Shown here in pieces: positions 1 to 7,602 of a DNA stretch of 64,000 nucleotides (position 1 is the first letter of the stretch; each line of letters opens with the position of its first letter). Under the pieces are notes generated by a model. That model worked only from the letters and a program-made list of their open reading frames with translations, had not been told where the DNA came from and did no database searches. The position numbers and the translations under genes are program-made. The stretch comes from UBA11855 sp035297385 (GTDB lineage: Archaea; Thermoproteota; Bathyarchaeia; Bathyarchaeales; Bathycorpusculaceae), in the NCBI GenBank assembly GCA_035297385.1, contig DATGZD010000049.1, forward strand, positions 1 to 64,000, written 5' to 3'.

Positions 1-23
1 TTTAATTGTGGTCTAAAATTAAA

Positions 24-75
24 TGCTCCCAAAAAATATTATTAGAAACACTTTAAGTGCTATTAACAATTAACT
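24..75. repeat. Partial third copy of the left-edge direct repeat
   Basis: The run of six A, then TAGAAAC, then AGTG-TATTA follows the same order as the second half of the copy at 1109-1257 (1193-1245), at roughly 70% identity by eye. The first half cannot be matched convincingly and may lie before the window. No coding frame is evident. Confidence 0.4.
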
Positions 76-81
76 TGCGCC

Positions 82-231
82 CGCCACAAAGCCAATTCTT
101 GACAGAACTCTTATTTTTTTGATTAGAAAATGTACTCGCAAAAATATTTATGCAGACTCAAGACTACTCAAAAAAATACAATAAAAAAAGCATTATTCAA
201 GTAACATTAGTCCATAAAAACAAAATTTTTA
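82..231. repeat. AT-rich direct repeat, copy 1 (~150 bp)
   Basis: Anchors shared with the copy at 1109-1257 are CGCCACAAA (82 and 1109), TTAGAAAAT-TACTCG (123 and 1150) and TTAGTCCAT-AAAACAAAATTTT (207 and 1233). The spacings are 41/41 and 84/83 bases, so this is an ancient duplication rather than chance AT-richness. It ends in a perfect palindrome TTAGCGCGCTAA at about 230-241. No protein frame runs through it. Function unknown. Confidence 0.65.
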
Positions 232-275
232 GCGCGCTAAAGAAATCTTTACTTGAATAAGCCTGCTTTTTCATT

Positions 276-689
276 TTATTCTTCATTTTTAGCGTTTATT
301 CGTTTAAAAGACTGCTTAAATTTTTTCTCCTTCAGCAACTCAGACTCAAGCAACTTTGTATAAGGATTAACAAGGTTGTTTTCTTTGGGGAATTGTATGC
401 TACATTGTGGCTGCCGTTTTAATGCTGCTTTTTGTTCCTTTGTCATTTTTAAGCCAAACTTGTGGACTTCATCATGACATGGTTGTCTGCACAACCATAT
501 GAACGGTGGTTTATGTTCACCTTTAAGTGAATGTTTAGTCATTGCGTCGCCTACTCTGCCACATTTGAAACATTGCCTTAGTTTCTTAGGGAGTCTTCTG
601 GTCTTAATTTTTGACCTACTTTTAACGCTGCTAAACGTGCCGTAATCTTTGTAAACCTCTTCTTTTGTCATTTCTTTATCTTTAATCAA
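276..689 (-). CDS. Orphan HNH/zinc-finger-like protein
   Basis: A 137-residue Lys-rich protein. A CxxC pair (CFKCGR, about residues 40-43) is followed by PPFIWLCRQPCHDEVHK, giving a C2...C/CHxxxH arrangement like a small HNH nuclease or its zinc-binding degenerate relatives. The basic N and C termini suggest nucleic-acid binding. The annotated start is TTG; an ATG at 671 is an alternative, and a TATA-like TTATAAATT lies near 725-735 on the coding strand. It sits between repeat copies in an accessory patch, with no operon partner. I do not recognise a named family, and nuclease activity is inference only. Confidence 0.55.
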   Translation of the reverse strand: MIKDKEMTKEEVYKDYGTFSSVKSRSKIKTRRLPKKLRQCFKCGRVGDAMTKHSLKGEHKPPFIWLCRQPCHDEVHKFGLKMTKEQKAALKRQPQCSIQFPKENNLVNPYTKLLESELLKEKKFKQSFKRINAKNEE

Positions 690-813
690 TTTTGTATTGT
701 TCCCATCCTTGCTCTTGTTAATTCTAATTTATAAAAAAATTGATTGCATAGTATAGTGGAATTTCAGATTGCATAATACTCCTCAAGGCACCAACCAGCT
801 CTTTAAACCGACC

Positions 814-827
814 TTAGCACGCGCTTT
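814..827. repeat. 14-bp inverted repeat, left arm (partner 1308-1321)
   Basis: TTAGCACGCGCTTT here is the exact reverse complement of AAAGCGCGTGCTAA at 1308-1321. The arms bracket the small cysteine-rich gene at 944-1102 and repeat copy 2. The GC-rich core stands out in very AT-rich surroundings. Confidence 0.55.
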
Positions 828-943
828 TTCCTCAAACAACGTACTCTTGAGCTTCAGTTTAACTTTAAACTCTACTACACAGTTTATTCTTTTCAGAGTT
901 TGTTTCTTATACTATTAGAATGCTTGAAATTTTGTGAGTTAAT

Positions 944-1102
944 GTGTGTAATGAGTGTTTTATCTTTCAGAGAATTTGTGATGCTTGTGGTATAATGCAT
1001 GCAACTTTTTGTTGTCAAAAATGTAGTATACATCTTTGCTATAAATGTAGTAAAGCCGTAAAATTAGGATTATGTCCTATGTGTGGTGAAAAACTTCGTT
1101 AG
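944..1102 (+). CDS. Tiny cysteine-rich zinc-ribbon protein
   Basis: A 52-residue open frame starting at GTG, bounded upstream by an in-frame TGA. It contains five cysteine pairs or clusters: CNEC, CDAC, CCQKC, CYKC and CPMC, the last followed by GEKLR and TAG. Such regular Cys spacing is very unlikely in random AT-rich DNA and suggests two or more structural zinc sites, like B-box or zinc-ribbon modules. There is no clear ribosome binding site, and the start could differ. It lies inside the 14-bp inverted repeat and directly before repeat copy 2. The gene is not recognised; coding status rests on the Cys pattern. Confidence 0.45.
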   Translation: MCNECFIFQRICDACGIMHATFCCQKCSIHLCYKCSKAVKLGLCPMCGEKLR

Positions 1103-1515
1103 AGTGCTCGCCACAAATTTAATTTTTAATGGTATTATCATTTTTCTTGTTAGAAAATATACTCGTTAAAACGTTTCTATATACTTAGAAACCCCCGAAA
1201 AAACATAGTAGAAACTTATTTCTTGAGTGTTATTAGTCCATTAAAACAAAATTTTAATATAAATAGAGCTTCTAAACAAATTTTACCTTAAGCTTTTCTG
1301 TTTACCTAAAGCGCGTGCTAAAAAATAAAATAACATAGAATCTTTTAAGTATATATGAAGAATAAGTGTACGAAAAACTATTTCTTTAATTCAACATACG
1401 CTTGTAAATTGAGTTTTTTTAACTTCCCGAATCTTGTATTTAGCTTCCACACTAGTAAACATCATTTATGTAACTTGAATTGTATGAAAAATTCTAACTT
1501 TTTTCTTTTTCTTCC
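1103..1515. other. Gene-free AT-rich stretch
   Basis: Holds repeat copy 2 and the right arm of the 14-bp inverted repeat (1308-1321). From 1322 to 1515 I see only AT-rich sequence. No frame with coding character, tRNA fold or hairpin was found. Confidence 0.5.
1109..1257. repeat. AT-rich direct repeat, copy 2 (~150 bp)
   Basis: Second well-preserved copy of the repeat at 82-231, with three shared anchors in the same order and spacing. It begins seven bases after the stop codon of the cysteine-rich gene. Confidence 0.65.
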
Positions 1516-2124
1516 TTAATGCTGCTTTTCTTTATACCATTGTGCGAATTGTCTGATTGCTTTTGCCCGATGTGAGAAACAGTTTTTCTCTTGAATTGTC
1601 ATTTCCGCAAATGTCTTCTCACTTCCTATGGGTTGAAATATGGGGTCAAATCCAAAACCAGTGTTTAGTTTTCCCCATATTTCATCGTGAGCTATTGTTC
1701 CAATAGCTTCGCCTTCAAAACAAACAGGTTCTCCTTGTCCATCATAATAAGCGATGACAGATTGAAACGTAGCTTTTCTATCCTTAACATTATTCATTAG
1801 CTTAAGTAAACCAGGATTACTTATCGTCTTATACACATAAGCTGCATAAGGTCCTGGAAAATCCTTCAATGCATTGACGAATAAGCCTGCATCTTCAACT
1901 ATAATTGGCAGGCAACATCGATTAAACGCATCTATAACACTGGCTCTGGCGATTTGTTCAAGATCATCACTCTGAATTTCTACAGCTTTTACTCTTAGCA
2001 TAGCTGTAACTATATCATATTCTGCGAGAACTCTTCGGGCTTCGTTGAATTTATGGAAGTTACCCGTAGCGAGAAAGATAACTTTACGCTTAATCTGGCA
2101 AGTCTGTGAGTCTTCTTTCGTCAA
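1516..2124 (-). CDS. rdgB: XTP/dITP pyrophosphatase (RdgB/HAM1 family)
   Basis: House-cleaning enzyme that hydrolyses non-canonical purine NTPs such as dITP and XTP to monophosphate. The N-terminal ATGNFHKFNEA (about 20-30) is the family's TGNxxKxxE substrate loop. IVEDAGLFVNAL-FPGPYAAY matches the conserved (V/I)EDSGLxVxAL and PGxYSA segments, and FGFDPIFQP with SHRAKAI completes the C-terminal signature. The 202-residue length is normal. It is the last gene of kae1-bud32-rdgB; its start overlaps the end of bud32 by 35 nt, so translational coupling is likely. This linkage is common in archaea. Confidence 0.93.
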   Translation of the reverse strand: MTKEDSQTCQIKRKVIFLATGNFHKFNEARRVLAEYDIVTAMLRVKAVEIQSDDLEQIARASVIDAFNRCCLPIIVEDAGLFVNALKDFPGPYAAYVYKTISNPGLLKLMNNVKDRKATFQSVIAYYDGQGEPVCFEGEAIGTIAHDEIWGKLNTGFGFDPIFQPIGSEKTFAEMTIQEKNCFSHRAKAIRQFAQWYKEKQH

Positions 2125-2767
2125 TGTAACGACCTCTTCTCTCTATCTCTTTAACTTTAGCTAAAACATTTTTTGTTTCAACTTCACTTGTAATAGTCGC
2201 GTAGCCTTTGGCGATAGCCATGAAGCAGTCTTCTGCAAACTGAAAATGTGTACTCTGCAACGCCCGTTTCATCAAATGTAAATCTACCCCTTTTGCTTCC
2301 AGCTCACTATTTTTTTCGCCTAAGCCAAAATCAACAAGAAAGATTTTGTTTTGAGGGTTTAGAATCATATTGGATGTAGTTAAATCACCATGGATTACAC
2401 CATATCTATGAAGTGCACCTATCAATTCACCGATTTTTACACACAGGATTGCTCTCTCTTCAGGGGATATATCCATCAGTAATTGTTTTACTTGTTTGCC
2501 TTCAATAAACTCCATAATTATCGTAGCATTTTTCACGTCAACTTGAAAAACCAAAGGCGTTGGCACTCCAGCCTTTTTTGCTTCATTCATCAACTGCGGT
2601 TCATGTATGGTTCGATAAGTCCGAATCATTGTATCAAGTTTTGTTGGTCGATATTTTTTGGGTAAACGTGTTTTAATAACTACTTTTCTCTCATGCCAAT
2701 CTGTTAAGAAGAGACTTGCTTCTGCTCCTTTCTTGAATAATCTCTGCTGTGCTATGTCTTCACCCAT
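2090..2767 (-). CDS. bud32: KEOPS complex kinase/ATPase Bud32
   Basis: Small RIO-like kinase subunit of KEOPS, the complex that makes t6A37 on ANN-reading tRNAs. In the 225 residues are the phosphate-binding GAEASLF (14-20), VVIKTRLPKKYR with the ATP-binding Lys, the HGDLTTSNM catalytic loop (about 125-133) and VDFGLG as the metal-binding DFG. The basic C-terminal tail RRGRYIDERR is the usual tRNA-interacting end. It overlaps kae1 by 16 nt and rdgB by 35 nt. In many euryarchaea Kae1 and Bud32 are fused; here they are separate, as in most TACK archaea. Confidence 0.96.
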   Translation of the reverse strand: MGEDIAQQRLFKKGAEASLFLTDWHERKVVIKTRLPKKYRPTKLDTMIRTYRTIHEPQLMNEAKKAGVPTPLVFQVDVKNATIIMEFIEGKQVKQLLMDISPEERAILCVKIGELIGALHRYGVIHGDLTTSNMILNPQNKIFLVDFGLGEKNSELEAKGVDLHLMKRALQSTHFQFAEDCFMAIAKGYATITSEVETKNVLAKVKEIERRGRYIDERRLTDLPD

Positions 2768-3789
2768 GGTACATCTACCTTATCTACACGCCATCGTAGT
2801 TTTACATAACTTTTCTCAATAGGTGTTGTTAATCCATTTGTAAAAGCTAGTATACCAGTCCAAGCGATCATCGCTCCATTATCTGTAGCATACTGATTGG
2901 GAACAACATGAAAAACAGCATCATGCTCATCTGCTATGACATTTAGCATCGATTGTAATCGCCGATTAGCTGCTACTCCACCAGTTAATAATACATCTTT
3001 CTTTTCGGTATGTGCTAACGCTCGTTCAGTTACTTCAGTCACCATAGAAAACGCATGCTCCTGTAAACTATAACACACATCCTCGAGCGAGCAATCTTTC
3101 CTACCTAACAAGCTAATAGCGGCAGTCAACAGACCACTCAATGAAAGATCCATACCCTTCACAACATATGGAAGAACAATCAGATTCTTACCATTAGCAG
3201 CCAATTGCTCCAACGCCGCTCCTAATGGTTTACCTTTTGTTTGTTTTAAGCCTGCTTCTCTTGCAAAAACATCTAAACAATTTCCCAAAGCAATGTCAAG
3301 AGTTTCACCAAATATTCTATACCGTCCTGAATCAAACGCCGTCACCATAGTATTTCCACCTGAAACATAAAGCGTAACTGGATCTTTAGCATCTGTCTCA
3401 AGTTTGCCAATCTCAATATGAGCTATAGAATGGTTAACACCAACTAGTGGAATGTTAAGGTATGATGCTAAAGCTCTGGCCATAGTTGCTCCTGTACGTA
3501 GACTCGGTCCTAAGCCTGGACCCTGAGAAAAAGCAACCAAACCCAACTCTTTCGATTTAACATCAGCTTCTATGAGTGCTTCGCGTAATACTCTGTTTGC
3601 AACCTCCGCATGATGTCTGGCTGCTTCACGCGGATGAATACCACCCTCTATGGGTACATAAGAATTAGAAATGTTAGCAAGTATTTCACCATTAAAAGTA
3701 GAGATACCGATTCCAAAATCATCTGCTGTTGATTCTATACCCAGACAAAGCATATCTGTAGATGGTTCTATTGCTACATATTTTTTCAT
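2752..3789 (-). CDS. kae1: tRNA N6-threonylcarbamoyladenosine transferase Kae1 (TsaD family)
   Basis: Catalytic KEOPS subunit that transfers the threonylcarbamoyl group to A37. The ASKHA fold is visible: LCLGIESTADD at the N terminus, the metal-binding HSIAHIEIG, YVSGGNT, and TGGVAANRRL plus DNGAMIAWTG at the C terminus. The open frame reaches 3837, but I prefer the ATG at 3789: AGGAAA lies 7 nt before it, and the extra 16 residues would run into the shared promoter. An even shorter form starting at 3753 is possible. First gene of the kae1-bud32-rdgB operon, divergent from the rpc34-like gene. Confidence 0.96.
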   Translation of the reverse strand: MKKYVAIEPSTDMLCLGIESTADDFGIGISTFNGEILANISNSYVPIEGGIHPREAARHHAEVANRVLREALIEADVKSKELGLVAFSQGPGLGPSLRTGATMARALASYLNIPLVGVNHSIAHIEIGKLETDAKDPVTLYVSGGNTMVTAFDSGRYRIFGETLDIALGNCLDVFAREAGLKQTKGKPLGAALEQLAANGKNLIVLPYVVKGMDLSLSGLLTAAISLLGRKDCSLEDVCYSLQEHAFSMVTEVTERALAHTEKKDVLLTGGVAANRRLQSMLNVIADEHDAVFHVVPNQYATDNGAMIAWTGILAFTNGLTTPIEKSYVKLRWRVDKVDVPWVKT

Positions 3790-3835
3790 GTAATTTCCTG
3801 GTTTTTGAGCATACACCTTTTTATCTTCAAGAGTC

Positions 3836-3845
3836 ACATATATGT
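3836..3845. promoter_or_regulatory. Palindromic TATA element shared by kae1 and rpc34-like genes
   Basis: ACATATATGT is a 10-bp palindrome. It lies about 31 nt before the rpc34-like ATG, the spacing expected for a leaderless transcript. It lies about 50 nt before the preferred kae1 ATG on the other strand. It could serve as TATA box in both directions; this is inference from position and composition. Confidence 0.45.
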
Positions 3846-3871
3846 AAGTTGATATTTGGAACTGATCGTTA

Positions 3872-4285
3872 ATGCCTAAACGTAACGACCTTGAACAAAA
3901 AGCACTTCATTCTGTGATAAACACGGGCTATGAAGGTATACTCCAATCGGAATTATGGCGAGAATTGGGCGCTAGTAGCCGTGAAGGCTCACGTGTAGCC
4001 ATAAAACTAGAAGAAAAAGGATTAGTCCGTAGAGAAAAAGAATTACAAGGCGGACGCTGGACATACAGACTCTATCCTAAAAGATTACCTGCTAGCATAG
4101 AATCTGTTACTGATTGCCCATGTCTACTATGCCAAGATAGTGCTCGTTGTGATCCAACAACATCAATAAGCCCAAAGAGCTGCGGCAAACTTACTGATTG
4201 GATCATAAATCTTGGAAAACCTGCTCCAGCTCCTGCTGATTCTACTGGTGACGTTAACCTTGCCGAAGGCATGGATCCAAGATAG
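3872..4285 (+). CDS. Rpc34/RPC39-like winged-helix protein with C-terminal Fe-S cysteine motif
   Basis: 137 residues. Residues 8-70 form a winged helix (ILQSELWRELG recognition region, GGRWTYRLYP wing). The C-terminal part holds cysteines 84, 87, 93 and 104, that is C-x2-C-x5-C-x10-C, followed by LTDW. The cubane-cluster domain of eukaryotic RNA polymerase III subunit RPC39 has the same spacing and the same SP-x2-C-x3-T-[DE]-W context as I recall it. Archaeal Rpc34-like proteins are known in Crenarchaeota and Thaumarchaeota, with a proposed role in transcription initiation. The last ~25 residues are Ala/Pro/Ser-rich and overlap rlmE. Alternative: a generic MarR-like regulator, which would not explain the cysteines. 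Confidence 0.72.
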   Translation: MPKRNDLEQKALHSVINTGYEGILQSELWRELGASSREGSRVAIKLEEKGLVRREKELQGGRWTYRLYPKRLPASIESVTDCPCLLCQDSARCDPTTSISPKSCGKLTDWIINLGKPAPAPADSTGDVNLAEGMDPR

Positions 4286-4940
4286 AAAAAGAGACTATTA
4301 TTATAAGAAAGCTAAGGCTGAACAGTATCGTTCTCGAGCAACTTACAAGCTTTCTCAAACAGCTTTAACATTCCATTTCATAAAAAAAGGCGACGTTGTC
4401 GTCGATTTAGGAGCTGCACCTGGCGGATGGATACAAGCAGCCCGAAAAATTACAGGTAAAACAGGCTTCGTATTAGGCGTAGACTTAAAACAAATCGATC
4501 CCTTTCCATGGGAATACGTAAGAACAATTGTGGCTGACATAAATGACACTGAAAGTCTGCAGCAAATTCAATCATTTTTGCCCCGAAAACCTGATGTAGT
4601 CATTTCAGACGCTTCACCAAATATTTCAGGCGTATGGGAACTCGATCATGCACGTCAAATCGATCTAGCAACTCAAGCATTAGGGATAGCATTGAAACTC
4701 CTGCGTCCTAGCGGAAATTTCTTTGTCAAAGTGTTTGAGGGTGATTTGTTGAACGATTTCATAAAAACAGTTAAGCAACATTTTGAAGAGGTCAAACTCG
4801 TTAAACCAAAAGCGAGTCGAGCTAAAAGTTCAGAGATTTATATCTTAGCATTACGAATGAAACCAAATCATAAAACACAGACTTCTGAAGAAAGAGAAAA
4901 TCCACGCTCTGAACCAAACATAGTCGAGGATGTTGAATAA
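4260..4940 (+). CDS. rlmE: 23S rRNA (uridine-2'-O-)methyltransferase, RlmE/FtsJ family
   Basis: SAM-dependent 2'-O-methyltransferase acting on the ribosomal A-loop uridine. VVDLGAAPGGWIQAA is the SAM motif I. The K-D-K-E tetrad is represented by the RATYKL lysine, SDASPNISG, VKVFEG and a late glutamate. The N-terminal KAWIQDRKRDYYYKKAK is typical of archaeal members. I choose the TTG at 4260 (226 residues) because GGTGA lies 8 nt upstream and the family starts just before KAW; the open frame extends to 4212 with a hydrophobic, unlikely leader. It overlaps the preceding gene by 26 nt. An acidic 25-residue tail is present. Confidence 0.93.
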   Translation: MPKAWIQDRKRDYYYKKAKAEQYRSRATYKLSQTALTFHFIKKGDVVVDLGAAPGGWIQAARKITGKTGFVLGVDLKQIDPFPWEYVRTIVADINDTESLQQIQSFLPRKPDVVISDASPNISGVWELDHARQIDLATQALGIALKLLRPSGNFFVKVFEGDLLNDFIKTVKQHFEEVKLVKPKASRAKSSEIYILALRMKPNHKTQTSEERENPRSEPNIVEDVE

Positions 4941-5014
4941 GATTAATATCACAGCTATTCCAACTTGACTTAAAGATTCTTAGCTTTGCTTGAACTTTGA
5001 GAGGTTGGATTGAT

Positions 5015-5566
5015 TTGAGTATTAGTATTTGGACAAGAGCTTCGCCGAGAAGAAAAAGAATCCTATCAGTGATAGCTGTTCTAATAGTTGCAATAATCAT
5101 CACAGTTATAGGAAGCTTCACACCAATCAGCCAGCAAGATGCACAAAACATAACCAAAGATCTAAATCAAACTGTTACAACAGGCCGTGAACAAGGCACC
5201 TTAGCGCCATACATTTTTGGAAACAACCTCTTCATTTGCCTCTTAATGTTCGTCCCAATTATCGGTCCAATAGCGGGTCTTTTCATATTATACACTACTG
5301 GTACAGTCGTCGGTGCCATAGCTATTTCTGGCGGTTATTCTCCAGCTCTTGCATTAATCGCATTATTCATTACGCCTGTTGCATGGCTAGAATTTGCTGC
5401 ATATTCAACTGCAATGGCTGAAAGTGTATGGCTATTTCGGCGCCTGCTTCAGGGTCGCGGTATACCAGAACTTAGGAAGAACACGGTTCTATTCATTACT
5501 ATTGCCGTAGTATTATTGGCTGTCGGTGCAATAGTCGAAACAGCTTTGATAAACTTTGCTGGCTAG
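5015..5566 (+). CDS. SpoIIM/DUF95-like integral membrane protein
   Basis: Multi-pass membrane protein. A first helix (about 20-40) is followed by an extracytoplasmic loop and IFGNNLFICLLMFVPIIGP, the family's most recognisable stretch. It is followed by LFILYTTGTVVGAIA and two further helices, ending at the C terminus. The fold is that of stage II sporulation protein M homologues, which in archaea have no sporulation role and unknown function. I take the TTG at 5015 because GAGAGGT lies 9 nt upstream; a TTG at 4997 is the outer limit. It is probably cotranscribed with rlmE. Confidence 0.8.
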   Translation: MSISIWTRASPRRKRILSVIAVLIVAIIITVIGSFTPISQQDAQNITKDLNQTVTTGREQGTLAPYIFGNNLFICLLMFVPIIGPIAGLFILYTTGTVVGAIAISGGYSPALALIALFITPVAWLEFAAYSTAMAESVWLFRRLLQGRGIPELRKNTVLFITIAVVLLAVGAIVETALINFAG

Positions 5567-5749
5567 TAAAAATCAGTTCATTTGATCTCTCTTTTTGCTG
5601 CAGCTTAAAACCTACTTAACAATTCAATTGCTTTCTTCTTTCGAGAGAGAATTGTGGAAGTATGTTTAACCCTAAACAATACGTAAATAGGTAAATTCCA
5701 AGCTTCAACTTTCTTAGGCGATACTTAAAATAATTAACCTCCTAAATCA

Positions 5750-6892
5750 TTGACTATGCGGTTGCTGTACAGTTGCTCCGAATTAGGCTTAGGACATGCT
5801 TCACGAACCATAGCGTTGGGAAAACAACTCGAAAAAAGAGGTCATGAAATTTTCTTTTTCAGTGGAGGACGAGCCTATCAACTCTTGCAGCAACAATTCA
5901 AACACGTATATCCAGCCACACCTGTGGGATGGTACGAGAACGCTCATGGAATAATCACCACAGCATCACTTATCAACATCCTATTCCCATTGCCCGTCTT
6001 CAACAATGACAAAAATAAGTTTGAGATTAAGAATTCAAGTGCTATGCAAACAGCTCATCGCTACTACGACTTACGAAAACACATAAAAGAAATCCAGCCT
6101 GACTTAGTCATTGCAGATGGAGATATCCATGCATTACGCATGGCACATCGATGGCATTTTCCTTCAGTATACATTACAAACCTCATTCGCCCAACTTACG
6201 GTTTCTCACGTTTTCTAAACCCAGGAGAACGATTCACAGAGCGTTACCTCAAAGATTGCAACAAAATCATAATTCCTGATAACCCACCACCATACACAAT
6301 TAGTGAACACAACCTGGGTAACCTATATGATGTTGGCATTAAGGACAAAGTTGAATTCGTTGGCAGCTTCATCGACACCACACTGGTACAAGGTTCAGAA
6401 ACTCACGTGTTCGCACCCATAAGCGGACCCTTCGGAACCAGAGCAAAACTGACAAATATGCTGGTTCCAACCCTCAAAGAAATAGACACAAAGAGTATTA
6501 TTAGTCTTGGAATCTTTGGCAAGAAGAAAACTGTACACACAAAAAATTGTACCGTGCACTCATGGCTTTCCTCTGAAGAAAGACAAGAATACATGCGCAA
6601 CGCAAAACTTGTCATCATTAGTGGCGGACACATAACATGTTTTGAAACTGTAAAGTATGTGAAACCAACAATCTGCGTTCCTACACAGCCTGAACAACTC
6701 GCAAATGGACTAAAACTGCAAGACTTACATTGCTCCATAGTTGCTAGAAACAAAAAGGAGCTAAGATCTGCACTTCGAACAGTCGAAGAAAGACTAACTC
6801 AGTTTCGAAGTGCCGTTAATACTCTAAATCAGGTTTCGAACAAACATAACGGATTGAACCTAGCAGTCAAAATTATTGAAAATATAGTCTAA
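5750..6892 (+). CDS. MurG-like glycosyltransferase (GT-B fold)
   Basis: 380 residues with the GT28-type N terminus: SCSELGLGHASRTIALGKQL is a glycine-rich acceptor-side loop, then EIFFFSGG. The C-terminal donor-binding half has VIISGGHITCFETVKY and CVPTQPEQLANG, matching the GGHxTxxE and P-x3-QxxNA signature of UDP-sugar transferases. Substrate unknown; membrane or surface glycan synthesis is the usual inference for such archaeal proteins. Starts are TTG 5750 or ATG 5756. No ribosome binding site is visible, so the message may be leaderless. Monocistronic, facing AMMECR1. Confidence 0.8.
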   Translation: MTMRLLYSCSELGLGHASRTIALGKQLEKRGHEIFFFSGGRAYQLLQQQFKHVYPATPVGWYENAHGIITTASLINILFPLPVFNNDKNKFEIKNSSAMQTAHRYYDLRKHIKEIQPDLVIADGDIHALRMAHRWHFPSVYITNLIRPTYGFSRFLNPGERFTERYLKDCNKIIIPDNPPPYTISEHNLGNLYDVGIKDKVEFVGSFIDTTLVQGSETHVFAPISGPFGTRAKLTNMLVPTLKEIDTKSIISLGIFGKKKTVHTKNCTVHSWLSSEERQEYMRNAKLVIISGGHITCFETVKYVKPTICVPTQPEQLANGLKLQDLHCSIVARNKKELRSALRTVEERLTQFRSAVNTLNQVSNKHNGLNLAVKIIENIV

Positions 6893-6900
6893 TTCAACAT

Positions 6901-7527
6901 TTATTCTTCTTTGAGCGCCTTCCGTTTAATAGCGCCACATGGCGATTCTTCCTCGAATATGATTGCCTTAAACGTATAGATCTTCGTACCCTTCGTTAAC
7001 CATGTGTCTGGTGGCAGTCCAGCTTTCATACAGCATTGACAAAGAAATTCTTCTTCACACCAGCCCCACTCAACGGGCACTTGAGGCAACAATAAACCTT
7101 TGAAGAAACCTTTTTCTACGATTAAACCATGCTCTCCAACCTTAAACTTCGACACATATTCCTTAGGATTATCGGTTTGTATCAGTTCAGGCGGTGTAAG
7201 CACACTCACTTCAAAAACCACTTTTTCAAGTTCAGTTGGACTCATCGGTGCAAACCTTGGGTCTCCTGTTGCTGCGTTAATAGCTGAATCAATAACTGCT
7301 TCAACTAATGGACTTGTTGGGTACGGGTAGCCGATGCAACCTCGAAGTTGTTGTTCCCCGTGTTCAAGTTTGTTTATCGTCACAAAGACTCCGCAGTGTT
7401 CGAACAATTTCTTGGGCGTATTTGATGGAGGATGAATATGTTTTCGTGTCTTCAAATAATTTTCAACTGTATTTCGTGCTAGTTCAACTAAGAATTTTCC
7501 TTCTTCATCGTTAAGTTCAAACGACAA
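6901..7527 (-). CDS. AMMECR1-domain protein
   Basis: 208 residues covering the complete AMMECR1 fold. The invariant LRGCIGYPYPTSPLVEAV block (about 80-97) is followed by GDPRFAPMSPTELEKVVFEVSVLTPPE and LLLPQVPVEWGW. Biochemical function is unknown across life, and archaea often encode it near or fused to MEMO-like or radical SAM genes. No such partner is visible here. A run of cysteines, CQCCMKAGLPPDTWL, is the usual C-terminal motif. Its neighbour psmB lies 75 nt upstream on the same strand. Confidence 0.92.
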   Translation of the reverse strand: MSFELNDEEGKFLVELARNTVENYLKTRKHIHPPSNTPKKLFEHCGVFVTINKLEHGEQQLRGCIGYPYPTSPLVEAVIDSAINAATGDPRFAPMSPTELEKVVFEVSVLTPPELIQTDNPKEYVSKFKVGEHGLIVEKGFFKGLLLPQVPVEWGWCEEEFLCQCCMKAGLPPDTWLTKGTKIYTFKAIIFEEESPCGAIKRKALKEE

Positions 7528-7602
7528 TTCAATCTCTCCCTATTGAGTTGCGTTAAACCAAGAAATGGGTAGCAACTGCTAAACTAAGTAAGTTTTGGAA
7601 AT

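Noticed and set aside
1..1321. CRISPR array or integron-like cassette array at the left edge
   Set aside because: Repeats are ~150 bp, diverged and too few; no regular spacers and no integrase in the window.
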